The notes under the pieces are model-generated. The model was not told the DNA's origin and did no database searches. It saw only the letters and a program-made list of their open reading frames with translations. Positions 11,422 through 19,658 of a stretch of 52,347 nucleotides of DNA are shown here, in pieces. The translations under genes and the position numbers were made by a program. The stretch's first letter is position 1; each line of letters opens with the position of its first letter. This stretch comes from Pseudomonas sp. (GTDB lineage: Bacteria; Pseudomonadota; Gammaproteobacteria; Pseudomonadales; Pseudomonadaceae), in contig JAESUC010000252.1 of the NCBI GenBank assembly GCA_016763285.1, forward strand, positions 1 through 52,347. The letters are read 5' to 3'.

Positions 11422-13107
11422 TCAGATCCTTGGGGGGTTCTGCCAGAACGCGCACTCGTGAACGGTTCTGAAGTCGGCAACCGGGACCACAACGGGAGCG
11501 GGTGTACCCAGGCTGATAATCGAGCCGTCGGCCGTCAAGCGCGGCCAATCGACTGCGCCGGCAGCTCCGTCAGTGCCGTTCGGGCCGATCGCAGGGTCTT
11601 CTCCGTACTTGGCGAAATTCGCCCAGTAGGCCGTCATCTCGCTAGCCAGGTCCAACTGCGCCTGGGTTGCGCCACGGTCCTCCATGTTCTTGAAACTGCT
11701 TAATACGTACTGAATCTCGAAGGAATGCGATGCACCCAGAGGGAAAGGGGCTTGTAAACCAGCGAGCGGGGGCGCCGCGCGATCCGTAAACCAGTAACCA
11801 TAGGTGTCTACTCGATCATCGAGATAGCCCCATTGGGTATTGTTCGGGCAACTGAAGCGCCAATCGGTACCGATTGCGGTATATGCGTTAATGAATTTGA
11901 GCGGGCCATCTGCCTGTTTGGCGCTGTAGTAATCAGCGATGGCTACGGCGTCCAGAGTGGGGTCCTCGGCTAGCAGAGAGGCAACCGCGGTTCGATAGCT
12001 GGCTTCGGTCTGCAACAGCGCGGCATCATCGGCCAGCGCGAGCAGGGTGAAGAGCGAGCCTTCATCCCGGTTGCTGCCCATCATGACAGGCACCTGGTTG
12101 AAGTTTCCGCTGGATAGCGAGGCATTGATGGACGCCGGCAGCACGGCGGTGTTGGTCACCGGTATGATATTGCCCGGTTGCGCTGCGAGTACGTCCGCAA
12201 CATCCAGTCCGCGCAAGCAACTGACCAGGGCTGCGTCGGTTTCTCCCTGGCACGTGGTTTTGGCAATGGTAGGCTCGCCAAAAAGGGTCTGGCCGCCGGG
12301 AATGGTGAAGGGCCCCAACTGAACGTCGCCGAGCGGCAACTGATCGCCGTTATATGAACCACTCTGCACGATGGCCTTCTGGAAAAGGCCGGCAGCTCCA
12401 GGAGACGCGATCTGGCTGAGTACGCTATGGCCACCGGCGGATTCGCCGAAAATGGTCACGTTGTCCGGGTCGCCGTCGAATGCGTCAATGTTTTCCTGCA
12501 CCCATTTCAACGCGAGCTGCTGATCCTGCAGGCCGAAATTGGCACCGGGCAGATCTTCGTGGGGCAGGAAGCCGAGTGCTCCAAGACGGTAATTGATCGT
12601 TACCACGACCACGCCCTCGTCTACCAGACGAGAAGGGTCATAGCTCGGACCTCCGGAACCATATATGAAGGCGCCGCCATGTATCCATACCATTACCGGG
12701 TAGTCACCTGGCTCGGCCGGGCGGTAGACATTCAGGAACAGACAGTCTTCGTCGTTGCTGGCCTCGCCGAAGGGGCTCGCGACCTGGGGGCAGGCGCTAC
12801 CGAAATCCGCGGTTAATTGCAGGGGGTCATCCCAGCCCGGCGCTGGTTCCGGAGCGGCAAAGCGAAGCGCATCAACAGGTGCCGCGCCGTACCGGATGCC
12901 GCGAAAAGCCAATGCGCCCGACTCGAGCTGCACGCCGCGCACCTCTCCCTGTTTTACGCTTGTTGAAAGCGTTGCGGGTCCGGAATCCGAAGCAGAATCA
13001 GACGAGCCGCCTCCTCCGGACAGACACCCGGTGAGGGTAACGGCGAAAATGGCGGCGGCCAGCCCGGTCCGGTAGAAACCGGCACGAGGAAGGTTGAATC
13101 TGTTCAT
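11422..13107 (-). CDS. Type B carboxylesterase, predicted lipoprotein
   Basis: Alpha/beta hydrolase of the cholinesterase/carboxylesterase B family, probably anchored outside the cytoplasm and cleaving esters. From ATG 13107 (561 residues) the protein has a lipoprotein signal with lipobox LTGC, then a GGGGSSDSASDS linker. EDCLFLNVYRP is the family signature, HGGAFIYGSG the oxyanion hole, GESAGGHS carries the nucleophile Ser, GSNRDEGS the acidic residue and GASHSFEIQYV the His. A longer in-frame ATG at 13182 would bury the signal peptide and is less likely. The gene is convergent with tetR. Confidence 0.92.
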   Translation of the reverse strand: MNRFNLPRAGFYRTGLAAAIFAVTLTGCLSGGGGSSDSASDSGPATLSTSVKQGEVRGVQLESGALAFRGIRYGAAPVDALRFAAPEPAPGWDDPLQLTADFGSACPQVASPFGEASNDEDCLFLNVYRPAEPGDYPVMVWIHGGAFIYGSGGPSYDPSRLVDEGVVVVTINYRLGALGFLPHEDLPGANFGLQDQQLALKWVQENIDAFDGDPDNVTIFGESAGGHSVLSQIASPGAAGLFQKAIVQSGSYNGDQLPLGDVQLGPFTIPGGQTLFGEPTIAKTTCQGETDAALVSCLRGLDVADVLAAQPGNIIPVTNTAVLPASINASLSSGNFNQVPVMMGSNRDEGSLFTLLALADDAALLQTEASYRTAVASLLAEDPTLDAVAIADYYSAKQADGPLKFINAYTAIGTDWRFSCPNNTQWGYLDDRVDTYGYWFTDRAAPPLAGLQAPFPLGASHSFEIQYVLSSFKNMEDRGATQAQLDLASEMTAYWANFAKYGEDPAIGPNGTDGAAGAVDWPRLTADGSIISLGTPAPVVVPVADFRTVHECAFWQNPPRI

Positions 13108-13279
13108 TGCAATATCCCTATGAATTTGGGGCTTGGTTCTTATTCGATATATGTCTCGAGTGGAGATAAAACGATAAATCAATCACAGGGGCGGTGCGAA
13201 ACGTATACGGGTGATCCAGTGTGCAGGTATTTTTGTAGTAGACTGAAGGGTCGTCCCGTTAGCCCTTGCCGGAGAGTAC

Positions 13280-14176
13280 ATGTCCGCACAGTCGTTTCCT
13301 GTCAGTTATATCGAGCCCGTCTTTCGTCCGCCCAGCGAGGCGCATTCGCTGATCCTGCCGGTCACCAATGGCTGTTCATGGAACAATTGCACCTTCTGCG
13401 AGATGTATACCGCCGAGCAGAAGAAATTCCGCGCCCGGGACGAGAGCCAGGTGCTGGAAGAAATCCGCCGTAGCGGGGAACAACTGATCGTGCAGCGGGT
13501 TTTTCTGGCTGACGGCGATGCGATGGTGCTCCCCACCCGCCGATTGCTGACCATCCTCCGGGCGATTCGTGAGCACATGCCTACCGTCGAACGGGTCACC
13601 TCGTACTGCCTGCCGCGCAATCTCAAGCGCAAGTCGGTGGAGGAGTTGAGGGAGTTGCGCGAGGCCGGACTGGCGATGCTCTACATTGGTGCCGAGTCCG
13701 GTGATGATGAAGTGCTGCAGCGGGTCAACAAGGGCGAAACCTTCGAATCCACCGAGCAGGCGCTGACCAAGGCCGGTGAGGCCGGTATGCAACGGTCGGT
13801 GATGATACTCAACGGCCTGGGTGGCAAGAGTCTGAGCGAGCAGCATGCACTCAATTCTGCCAGACTGATGAATGCCACCCAGCCGGAATTCGTCTCGACC
13901 CTGGTGGTCAGTTTCCCGCAGGGGATGGAGCGCTACCGCGAGCGCTTTCCTGATTTCGAACCGCTGGATCAGCAAAGCCTGTTTCTCGAGTTGAAACAGT
14001 TTATTGGTGAGCTGGAGTTGAACAACACGGTGTTCCGCAGCGACCATGCATCCAATGCCCTGGTGCTCAAGGGCATTCTGGGGGCCGACAAGCAACAGCT
14101 GCTTGGCCAGGTGCAGACCGCGATTGAGCGCCCCGAACGGGCTCGTTTGCGTCCCGAATGGATGCGCGGCCTTTAG
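13280..14176 (+). CDS. Radical SAM protein with CX4CX2C cluster motif
   Basis: Predicted 4Fe-4S S-adenosylmethionine radical enzyme of 298 residues. The cluster cysteines read CSWNNCTFC, a CX4CX2C spacing rather than the usual CX3CX2C. YIGAESGDDEVLQRVNKG is the beta-strand/SAM-binding region of Elp3/HemN-like enzymes. There is no extra Fe-S domain. It is followed 22 bp later by a lipoprotein gene, possibly one operon. The substrate is unknown; a function in tRNA or porphyrin metabolism cannot be claimed. Confidence 0.85.
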   Translation: MSAQSFPVSYIEPVFRPPSEAHSLILPVTNGCSWNNCTFCEMYTAEQKKFRARDESQVLEEIRRSGEQLIVQRVFLADGDAMVLPTRRLLTILRAIREHMPTVERVTSYCLPRNLKRKSVEELRELREAGLAMLYIGAESGDDEVLQRVNKGETFESTEQALTKAGEAGMQRSVMILNGLGGKSLSEQHALNSARLMNATQPEFVSTLVVSFPQGMERYRERFPDFEPLDQQSLFLELKQFIGELELNNTVFRSDHASNALVLKGILGADKQQLLGQVQTAIERPERARLRPEWMRGL

Positions 14177-14198
14177 TTTTCTCCCGGAGGAGATCTTG

Positions 14199-14804
14199 AT
14201 GCGCTGGACAGGACTTGCCCTGATACTTTCCGCCGTGGTCGCGCTGGCCGGCTGCGTCAACCCTTCGGACATGCAGAAAACGGCACGTCATTACATGGGC
14301 GATGCCGGGCTGATGGATCATTACAGCATCACCCGCCAGTTCAACTGGAGTCTGCAGTCCGATTCCAGTCTGTTCATTGCCCAGGGCCATTTCGTGCCGG
14401 TAGGGCATCCCTACGCGCAACCCAACGTGGTAGCGCAGGAGACGTTTGCCGCGGCAGTGCAGGTGTTTCCTCTGGTACGTAGGGCTGAGACCCCGCTGGG
14501 ACTGGAGGAGGCCCTGGAACAGGCTTACCTGCACCGCATGGACTATCTGCTCTACACGCGCTTTGCCAGTGCCGACGATCAGGTTGGCGACCTGGAGCAC
14601 TGGGAAGAGTCGCGCAAGCTGGGCGATGTGGGCGTTGACCGCGCCACCTTGCATCTTATTCTGATGGAAACCGCTACCCGACGGCTTGTCGACCATGCCG
14701 TGATCCGTTCGCGTGGCGGCTTCCTGCAGTTCTATGAAACCGAGCCAGCCGATCTGTTGCGTCCGCCGCTAGAGGATTACACCCGGCAATTGCTGGGTCG
14801 CTGA
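14199..14804 (+). CDS. DUF4823-type lipoprotein
   Basis: 201-residue predicted lipoprotein with signal peptide and lipobox LAGC, starting at ATG 14199 after GGAGGAGATCTTG. The body (SITRQFNWSLQSDSSLFIAQG, ADYLLY-like RMDYLLYTRF, VDHAVIRSRGG) matches my recollection of the Pseudomonas DUF4823 family of unknown function. An in-frame upstream ATG at 14046 lies inside the radical SAM gene and is rejected. It probably shares a transcript with its neighbours. Confidence 0.8.
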   Translation: MRWTGLALILSAVVALAGCVNPSDMQKTARHYMGDAGLMDHYSITRQFNWSLQSDSSLFIAQGHFVPVGHPYAQPNVVAQETFAAAVQVFPLVRRAETPLGLEEALEQAYLHRMDYLLYTRFASADDQVGDLEHWEESRKLGDVGVDRATLHLILMETATRRLVDHAVIRSRGGFLQFYETEPADLLRPPLEDYTRQLLGR

Positions 14805-14828
14805 GCTTCGACCAGAAGAGGTACCAAT

Positions 14829-15407
14829 ATGACCCGACGTCAGCCACCGCACCAGTCATTGCTTGCCAGCATCCCCGGTGCCAGCTCGACCCGCCGTCCC
14901 TCGCCGGCTCCGGTAGATCAGTGGGATCCGCCGGTCAGTGGGGAAATGGACATGCAGATCGTCAGGGATGGAACCTGGTACCACGAGGGCGATCCGATCA
15001 ACCGCATGGCATTGGCACAGCTTTTCGCCAGTATCCTGCGCCTTGACGACGATGGCCGCTATTACCTGGTGACCCCGGTAGAACGCTGGGCCATCCAGGT
15101 CGACGACAAACCCTTTGTCGCCACCCAGCTCAAGGTGGAAGGAGAGGGCGAAGAGCAGAAGCTGACCTTCACTACCAATCTGGAAGACAGCGTGGAGGCC
15201 GATCCGGAGCATCCCATACGGGTCGAACTGGATCCCGACACCCAGGAGCCGTCCCCCTATGTGCTGGTGCGCGGGAATCTGGAAGCTTTGATCGGCCGCA
15301 ATGTGTTCTACCAACTGGTCGAGCTGGCTGTGGAGCGCGAACACCATGGCAAGACCTGCCTGGGTGTATGGAGCCACGGCAGCTTCTTTCCGATAGACGG
15401 CAACTAG
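14829..15407 (+). CDS. DUF1285 family protein
   Basis: 192-residue cytoplasmic protein with no signal or membrane segment. The core reads DMQIVRDGTWYHEGDPINR, YYLVTPVERWAIQVDDKPF and RGNLEALIGRNVFYQLVELA, which I recognise as DUF1285, a conserved proteobacterial family of unknown function. A GAAGAGGT ribosome site precedes ATG. The first 35 residues are low-complexity and Pro/Ser rich. It is likely co-transcribed with the DUF4823 gene 24 bp upstream. Confidence 0.82.
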   Translation: MTRRQPPHQSLLASIPGASSTRRPSPAPVDQWDPPVSGEMDMQIVRDGTWYHEGDPINRMALAQLFASILRLDDDGRYYLVTPVERWAIQVDDKPFVATQLKVEGEGEEQKLTFTTNLEDSVEADPEHPIRVELDPDTQEPSPYVLVRGNLEALIGRNVFYQLVELAVEREHHGKTCLGVWSHGSFFPIDGN

Positions 15408-15440
15408 GTACTAACTCAGCCTGAATCAAACCTGTTTTAC

Positions 15441-15461
15441 CGCCGGCCGTTCAGGCCGGCG
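15441..15461. other. GC-rich hairpin after the DUF1285 gene
   Basis: CGCCGGCC (15441-15448) pairs with GGCCGGCG (15454-15461) across a GTTCA loop. There is no T tract on either side, so it is not a standard intrinsic terminator; it may stabilise the 3' end of the upstream transcript. Confidence 0.4.
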
Positions 15462-15533
15462 CTCCCCGGCCGCGTCCTTTCTGGCTCGGCTCAAGTCAAG
15501 CAGAAAAACCACTTTTTTATGCCCTGGCGGATA

Positions 15534-15562
15534 TTGATCTTTACCATATCTGGGACTAGGAT
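15534..15562 (+). promoter_or_regulatory. Candidate sigma-70 promoter of nrdJa
   Basis: TTGATC (15534-15539), a 17-bp spacer, and TAGGAT (15557-15562) match four of six positions in each hexamer. Predicted start near 15569 leaves a leader of about 115 nt before nrdJa. Confidence 0.55.
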
Positions 15563-15588
15563 TGCTCGCTATGCACAACAAGTAGTGT
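15541..15588 (+). promoter_or_regulatory. Two candidate NrdR boxes upstream of nrdJa
   Basis: The 16-mer at 15573-15588 matches 12 of 16 positions of the published NrdR box (acaCwAtATaTwGtgt). A second, weaker copy at 15541-15556 keeps the core CNATATNTNG. Their centres are 32 bp apart, close to three helical turns, the usual NrdR box arrangement. The upstream box falls between the -35 and -10 hexamers and the downstream box over the early transcribed region, a position suited to repression. Confidence 0.5.
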
Positions 15589-15684
15589 TTCTTTCCCGGA
15601 AGCCCCCGGCGCCATTTCGCGTTGAAAGTGTCGCGCCGAAGGTGTGGTTTTGCGGGGTGTAGCCGAGCGTTTCAGGAGATAAAA

Positions 15685-17838
15685 ATGAGCCAGACAGCCA
15701 AGGTGCAGCGCCTGCACAACACGGTCACCGACATCCCGATGCAGCCCGCCTCGGAGGACATCTGGGATACCAAGTACCGGTTGAAGACCAAGGATGGGGT
15801 AGCCATCGATGCCTCTGTCGATGAGACCTATCAGCGCGTTGCCCGGGCTATTGCCGATGTGGAAGAGCCCTCCGTTCGTGAGCACTGGTACGAGCAGTTT
15901 CTCTGGGCCCTGCGCCATGGCGCCATTCCTGCTGGCCGTATCACGTCAAACGCTGGCGCGCTGGAACACAAGCCGGCGACCTCGACCATCAACTGCACCG
16001 TGTCGGCTACCATCGGCGATTCGATGGATGACATCCTGTCCAAACTGCATGAAGCCGGTCTGACGCTCAAGGCCGGCTGTGGTATCGGCTACGAATTCTC
16101 CACCCTGCGCCCCAAGGGTGCCTACGTCTCCGGTGCTGGCGCATACACCTCAGGCCCGCTGTCGTTCATGGATATCTACGACAAGATGTGCTTCACCGTG
16201 TCTTCCGCCGGTGGCCGTCGTGGCGCGCAGATGGCGACCTTTGATGTCGGCCATCCCGACGTGATGGATTTCATCCGTGCCAAGCGCGAGGGCGGCCGGC
16301 TGCGTCAGTTCAACCTGTCGCTGCTGATCACCGAGGACTTCATGCAGGCTGTGGCTGCCGACGCCGACTGGAAGCTGTCCTTCCCCCTGACCCAGGCCGA
16401 AATCGATGCCGATGGCCTCGATCTGAACAATGACGATCAGGTGATCTGGCGCGAGCTGCCTGCTACCCAGCGTTACCTGACCCGTGAGGATGGCCGTGTG
16501 GCCTGTCGCGTATCCAAGGTGCTCAAGGCACGTCGGATCTGGGACATGATCATGACCTCCACCTACGACTTCGCCGAGCCCGGTTTCATCCTGATTGACC
16601 GCGTCAACCAGATGAACAACAACTGGTTCTGTGAAGAGATCCGCGCCACCAACCCCTGTGGCGAGCAGCCGCTGCCGCCCCATGGCGCCTGTCTGCTGGG
16701 TTCGATCAATCTGACCCTGTTCGTACGCGATCCCTTCACCGAGAAGGCACGCTTTGACTGGGACGAATACCGCAGGGTGGTCGACGTCTTTACCCGCATG
16801 CTCGACAACGTGGTGGAAATCAACGGTCTGCCCCTGGAAGAGCAGCGTGCGGAGATCTTCCGCAAACGCCGTCACGGTATGGGCTTCCTCGGTCTGGGTT
16901 CAACCATGACCATGCTGTGCATGAAGTACGGTGAGCAGAAGTCCCTGGACTTTACCGAGCAGGTCTCCAAGGAAATGGCAGTACAGGGCTGGCGCACGGC
17001 ACTGCAGCTGAGCGAAGAGAAGGGTGCCGCGCCGATCATGGACGAGGACTTCACCGTCACCGAAGCCATGCTGGTCAAGCGTCCGGAAATGCGCGCCGAC
17101 GGCATCAAGGCCGGCGACACCATCAAGGGCAAGGTACTGTGGGCCAAGTACAGCCGTTACATGCAGCAGATCGCCGGCGAAGATGCCGAGCTGGTCGCCG
17201 CATTGAGCGAGAAGGGTGCGCGCTTCACCCACCACAGCTCGATCGCGCCAACCGGTACCATCTCTCTGTCGCTGGCCAACAATGCCTCCAATGGCATCGA
17301 GCCGAGCTTTGCCCATCACTATTTCCGCAACGTGATCCGGGCCAACAAGAAGTCCAAGGAAAAGGTCGACGTGTTCAGCTTCGAGCTGCTCGCCTACCGT
17401 CACTTCGTCAATGCCGAGGCGCTGCCGAGCATGGAAGCCGGTACCCGTAACCTGCCGGACTATTTCATCGCCGCCGATGACGTCAAGCCGACCGAGCACG
17501 TGGACGTGCAGGCGGCCGCCCAGAAGTGGATCGACTCGTCGATCTCCAAGACCGCCAACGTGCCGACCGATTATCCCTACGAGGATTTCAAGGACATCTA
17601 CCGTTACGCGTTCGAGAAGGGTCTGAAGGGCTGCACCACCTTCCGCTTCAACCCCGAGGCGTTCCAGGGCGTGCTGGTCAAGGAGCAGGATCTGGCCAAC
17701 ACTACCTACCGCTTCAAGCTTGAGGATGGCAGCTTCGTCGAAGCCAAGGGCGGCGACGAGATCGAGTACGATGGCGAGATGCACAGCGCAGCCAACCTGT
17801 ACGACGCCCTCAAGGAAGGCTACTACGGCAAGTTCTGA
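15685..17838 (+). CDS. nrdJa: Class II ribonucleotide reductase, large part (NrdJa)
   Basis: Adenosylcobalamin-dependent reductase making deoxyribonucleotides with or without oxygen. The 717-residue protein contains STINCTVS, GCGIGYEFS, the finger-loop segment NPCGEQPLPPHGACLLGSINL and APTGTISL, all of the class II/III-like catalytic barrel. The C-terminal redox cysteines of a single-chain NrdJ are not here; they are in the next gene. ATG 15685 follows CAGGAGATAAAA. The split matches the known NrdJa/NrdJb pair of P. aeruginosa. Confidence 0.95.
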   Translation: MSQTAKVQRLHNTVTDIPMQPASEDIWDTKYRLKTKDGVAIDASVDETYQRVARAIADVEEPSVREHWYEQFLWALRHGAIPAGRITSNAGALEHKPATSTINCTVSATIGDSMDDILSKLHEAGLTLKAGCGIGYEFSTLRPKGAYVSGAGAYTSGPLSFMDIYDKMCFTVSSAGGRRGAQMATFDVGHPDVMDFIRAKREGGRLRQFNLSLLITEDFMQAVAADADWKLSFPLTQAEIDADGLDLNNDDQVIWRELPATQRYLTREDGRVACRVSKVLKARRIWDMIMTSTYDFAEPGFILIDRVNQMNNNWFCEEIRATNPCGEQPLPPHGACLLGSINLTLFVRDPFTEKARFDWDEYRRVVDVFTRMLDNVVEINGLPLEEQRAEIFRKRRHGMGFLGLGSTMTMLCMKYGEQKSLDFTEQVSKEMAVQGWRTALQLSEEKGAAPIMDEDFTVTEAMLVKRPEMRADGIKAGDTIKGKVLWAKYSRYMQQIAGEDAELVAALSEKGARFTHHSSIAPTGTISLSLANNASNGIEPSFAHHYFRNVIRANKKSKEKVDVFSFELLAYRHFVNAEALPSMEAGTRNLPDYFIAADDVKPTEHVDVQAAAQKWIDSSISKTANVPTDYPYEDFKDIYRYAFEKGLKGCTTFRFNPEAFQGVLVKEQDLANTTYRFKLEDGSFVEAKGGDEIEYDGEMHSAANLYDALKEGYYGKF

Positions 17839-17884
17839 ACCAACGGAGTCCGATACGGACGCCCCGCAAACGAATAGTACAGAG

Positions 17885-17900
17885 CCCGGCTGCGGCCGGG
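17885..17900 (+). other. Hairpin in the nrdJa-nrdJb gap
   Basis: CCCGGC (17885-17890) pairs with GCCGGG (17895-17900) across TGCG, directly before the nrdJb ribosome site GAGG. It could tune nrdJb translation or processing of the joint mRNA. Confidence 0.4.
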
Positions 17901-17913
17901 TGAGGATCGAGAA

Positions 17914-18615
17914 ATGGCACTGAAGATCACCAGCAAGATTGTCGACTACGCCGTCGTCAAGCCCGATGAGCCCGCCAAACTGGCCGAGGTCGCGGCACCG
18001 GCCGAGCAACTGGAAGAGATGCACGAGAAGCTCAAGCGTCCCGAATTTCTCGAAGGCTCGACCTACAAGATCAAGACCCCGACTTCCGAGCACGCAATCT
18101 ACGTGACCATCAATGACGTGATCCTCAATCACGGCAGCGATCACGAGATCCGCCGGCCCTTCGAGATCTTCATCAACTCCAAGAACATGGAGCACTACCA
18201 GTGGATTTCAGCCCTCACGCTGATTATCTCTGCGGTATTCCGCAAGGGTGGTGACTGCACCTTCCTGGTGGAAGAGCTGCGTAGCGTATTCGACCCCAAG
18301 GGCGGCTACATGAAGCGTGGTGGCCGTTGGATGCCTTCACTGGTGGCCGAGATCGGCGATGTGCTCGAGCAGCACCTGACCCGCATCGGCATGATGACCA
18401 ACGAGATGGACGAGCACCAGCGTGCCTACCTCGAGCAGAAGCGGGCCGAGTTCGTCAGCCTCAAGCCACAGGGTCAGGTCGATTCCGACTGTGACGACAG
18501 CACCGAGTCCTATCCGCCCGGCGCCCAGATGTGCGGCAAATGCCACACCCAGGCAGCCGTGCAGATGGATGGCTGCATGACCTGCCTGAACTGCGGAGAG
18601 AGCAAGTGCGGTTGA
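17914..18615 (+). CDS. nrdJb: Class II ribonucleotide reductase, small C-terminal part (NrdJb)
   Basis: Completes the split class II reductase. The 233-residue protein has a TSCPD-type domain (EHAIYVTINDVIL, RRPFEIFINSKN, SALTLIISAVFRKGG) and ends in a cysteine-rich tail (MCGKCHTQ, CMTCLNCGESKCG) that should pass electrons from thioredoxin to the NrdJa active site and bind zinc. It starts 75 bp after nrdJa on the same strand, so the two are probably co-transcribed. A strong terminator follows. Confidence 0.93.
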   Translation: MALKITSKIVDYAVVKPDEPAKLAEVAAPAEQLEEMHEKLKRPEFLEGSTYKIKTPTSEHAIYVTINDVILNHGSDHEIRRPFEIFINSKNMEHYQWISALTLIISAVFRKGGDCTFLVEELRSVFDPKGGYMKRGGRWMPSLVAEIGDVLEQHLTRIGMMTNEMDEHQRAYLEQKRAEFVSLKPQGQVDSDCDDSTESYPPGAQMCGKCHTQAAVQMDGCMTCLNCGESKCG

Positions 18616-18664
18616 TCGGCTAGTCCTTCCGAGCCCACAGCTCGCACCTCCAGCAGTGTCTGAA

Positions 18665-18687
18665 AAGCCCCCCTCGGGGGCTTTTTT
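18665..18687 (+). terminator. Rho-independent terminator after nrdJb
   Basis: AAGCCCCC (18665-18672) pairs with GGGGGCTT (18676-18683) across CTC and runs into six T residues. Confidence 0.92.
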
Positions 18688-18749
18688 GCGTTCAGGCCTA
18701 GCTGGCCGACATATCCTGATGCACCCCGTACGGTCCCCTGCCGGCCTAT

Positions 18750-18793
18750 CCCCCAACAGGGGGGTGAAAGTGCCGTGGCGCACTCCCTAGGAT
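18750..18793 (+). promoter_or_regulatory. Palindromic operator and -10 of the hydrolase-alcohol dehydrogenase operon
   Basis: The palindrome C5-AACA-G6 (18750-18764) is followed after exactly 23 bp by TAGGAT (18788-18793), placing its centre near -44 if that hexamer is the -10. The same palindrome core with the same 23-bp spacing occurs before the DUF1302 operon (28107-28153). The layout fits an activator that overlaps the -35 region. The best local candidate for the binding protein is the LuxR-type regulator at 21947. Confidence 0.6.
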
Positions 18794-18839
18794 CGACCCT
18801 GGGCCGTGATCCTGCGGCGGCAATACCAGGGGGCGTCAT

Positions 18840-19628
18840 ATGCCGGAGATCCAGGTCAACGATACGACCATTCATTACCAGCGTAGCGGCCGGGAGGGCG
18901 GTCCGCGGCTGCTGTTGAGTCACTCCCTGTTCTTCGATCTGAGCATGTTCGAGCCCTTGATCGACCGGCTCAAGGATCACTTCGATATCCTTGCCTATGA
19001 CCATCGCGGCCAGGGGCGCAGCGGTCGCGCAGGCAAGCTGGATATGGACAATCTGACCCGTGATGCCGCCGGCCTGATCGATGCCCTGGAGTTCGGCCCC
19101 TGCCTGGTCGCCGGCAACTCCATGGGCGGCTTTGTCGCCCTGCGACTCGCCGCGCGCTATCCACAGCTGGTATCGGGCTGCATCGTGATGGGCAGCAGTG
19201 CCGACCTGGAGCACAAGCTGGCCGAGTTCGAGCCCCTGGTCGAGGACCTGGGCCGGAACGGGCCGGCCCCGCATATCGATACCCTGATGTACATCATGTT
19301 TGGCGAGCGCATTTTTGCCGACCCCGCCAGCGAGGCGCTGCTCACCCATTGGCGAACCCGCATGCTGGCCCTGCACACCTCGATCGGTGAGGCCGCGCGG
19401 GGCGTCATTCACCGCCAGAGTGTGCTGCCTGAAATTGCCCTGCTTGAAGTGCCCTTGCTGGTATTGGCCGGCGAGCAGGATCACGCCTACAGCGTGGCGC
19501 TGTCACAACAGATCGTCGAAGTCAGTGGCCATGGCGACATGTACGTGATCCCTGGCGCCGGTCATTCGGTGGCGCTGGAGGCGCCCGAGGCAGTAGCCCA
19601 GCGTATCCGCGATTTTGCCGGTAGCTGA
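18840..19628 (+). CDS. Alpha/beta hydrolase (3-oxoadipate enol-lactonase-like)
   Basis: Cytoplasmic 262-residue hydrolase with no signal peptide. LLLSHSLFFD is the oxyanion strand, YDHRGQGRSG the family loop, GNSMGGF holds the nucleophile Ser, and GAGHSVALEAP the catalytic His. The closest family by motif is the lactonase/esterase group that includes PcaD. It lies 30 bp upstream of a PQQ alcohol dehydrogenase and behind a shared promoter, suggesting it opens a lactone or ester formed in the same pathway. AGGGGG precedes ATG. The substrate is not known. Confidence 0.87.
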   Translation: MPEIQVNDTTIHYQRSGREGGPRLLLSHSLFFDLSMFEPLIDRLKDHFDILAYDHRGQGRSGRAGKLDMDNLTRDAAGLIDALEFGPCLVAGNSMGGFVALRLAARYPQLVSGCIVMGSSADLEHKLAEFEPLVEDLGRNGPAPHIDTLMYIMFGERIFADPASEALLTHWRTRMLALHTSIGEAARGVIHRQSVLPEIALLEVPLLVLAGEQDHAYSVALSQQIVEVSGHGDMYVIPGAGHSVALEAPEAVAQRIRDFAGS

Positions 19629-19658
19629 GAACACGATATCACCCAGAGAGACAACACC

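Noticed and set aside
15408-15684. Cobalamin riboswitch before the B12-dependent reductase
   Set aside because: No B12-box-like sequence or complex fold was seen in the leader; the NrdR-box reading explains the region better.
16900-18195. 431-residue open frame on the minus strand across nrdJa/nrdJb
   Set aside because: Antisense to strong genes, spans their boundary and shows no motif or ribosome site.
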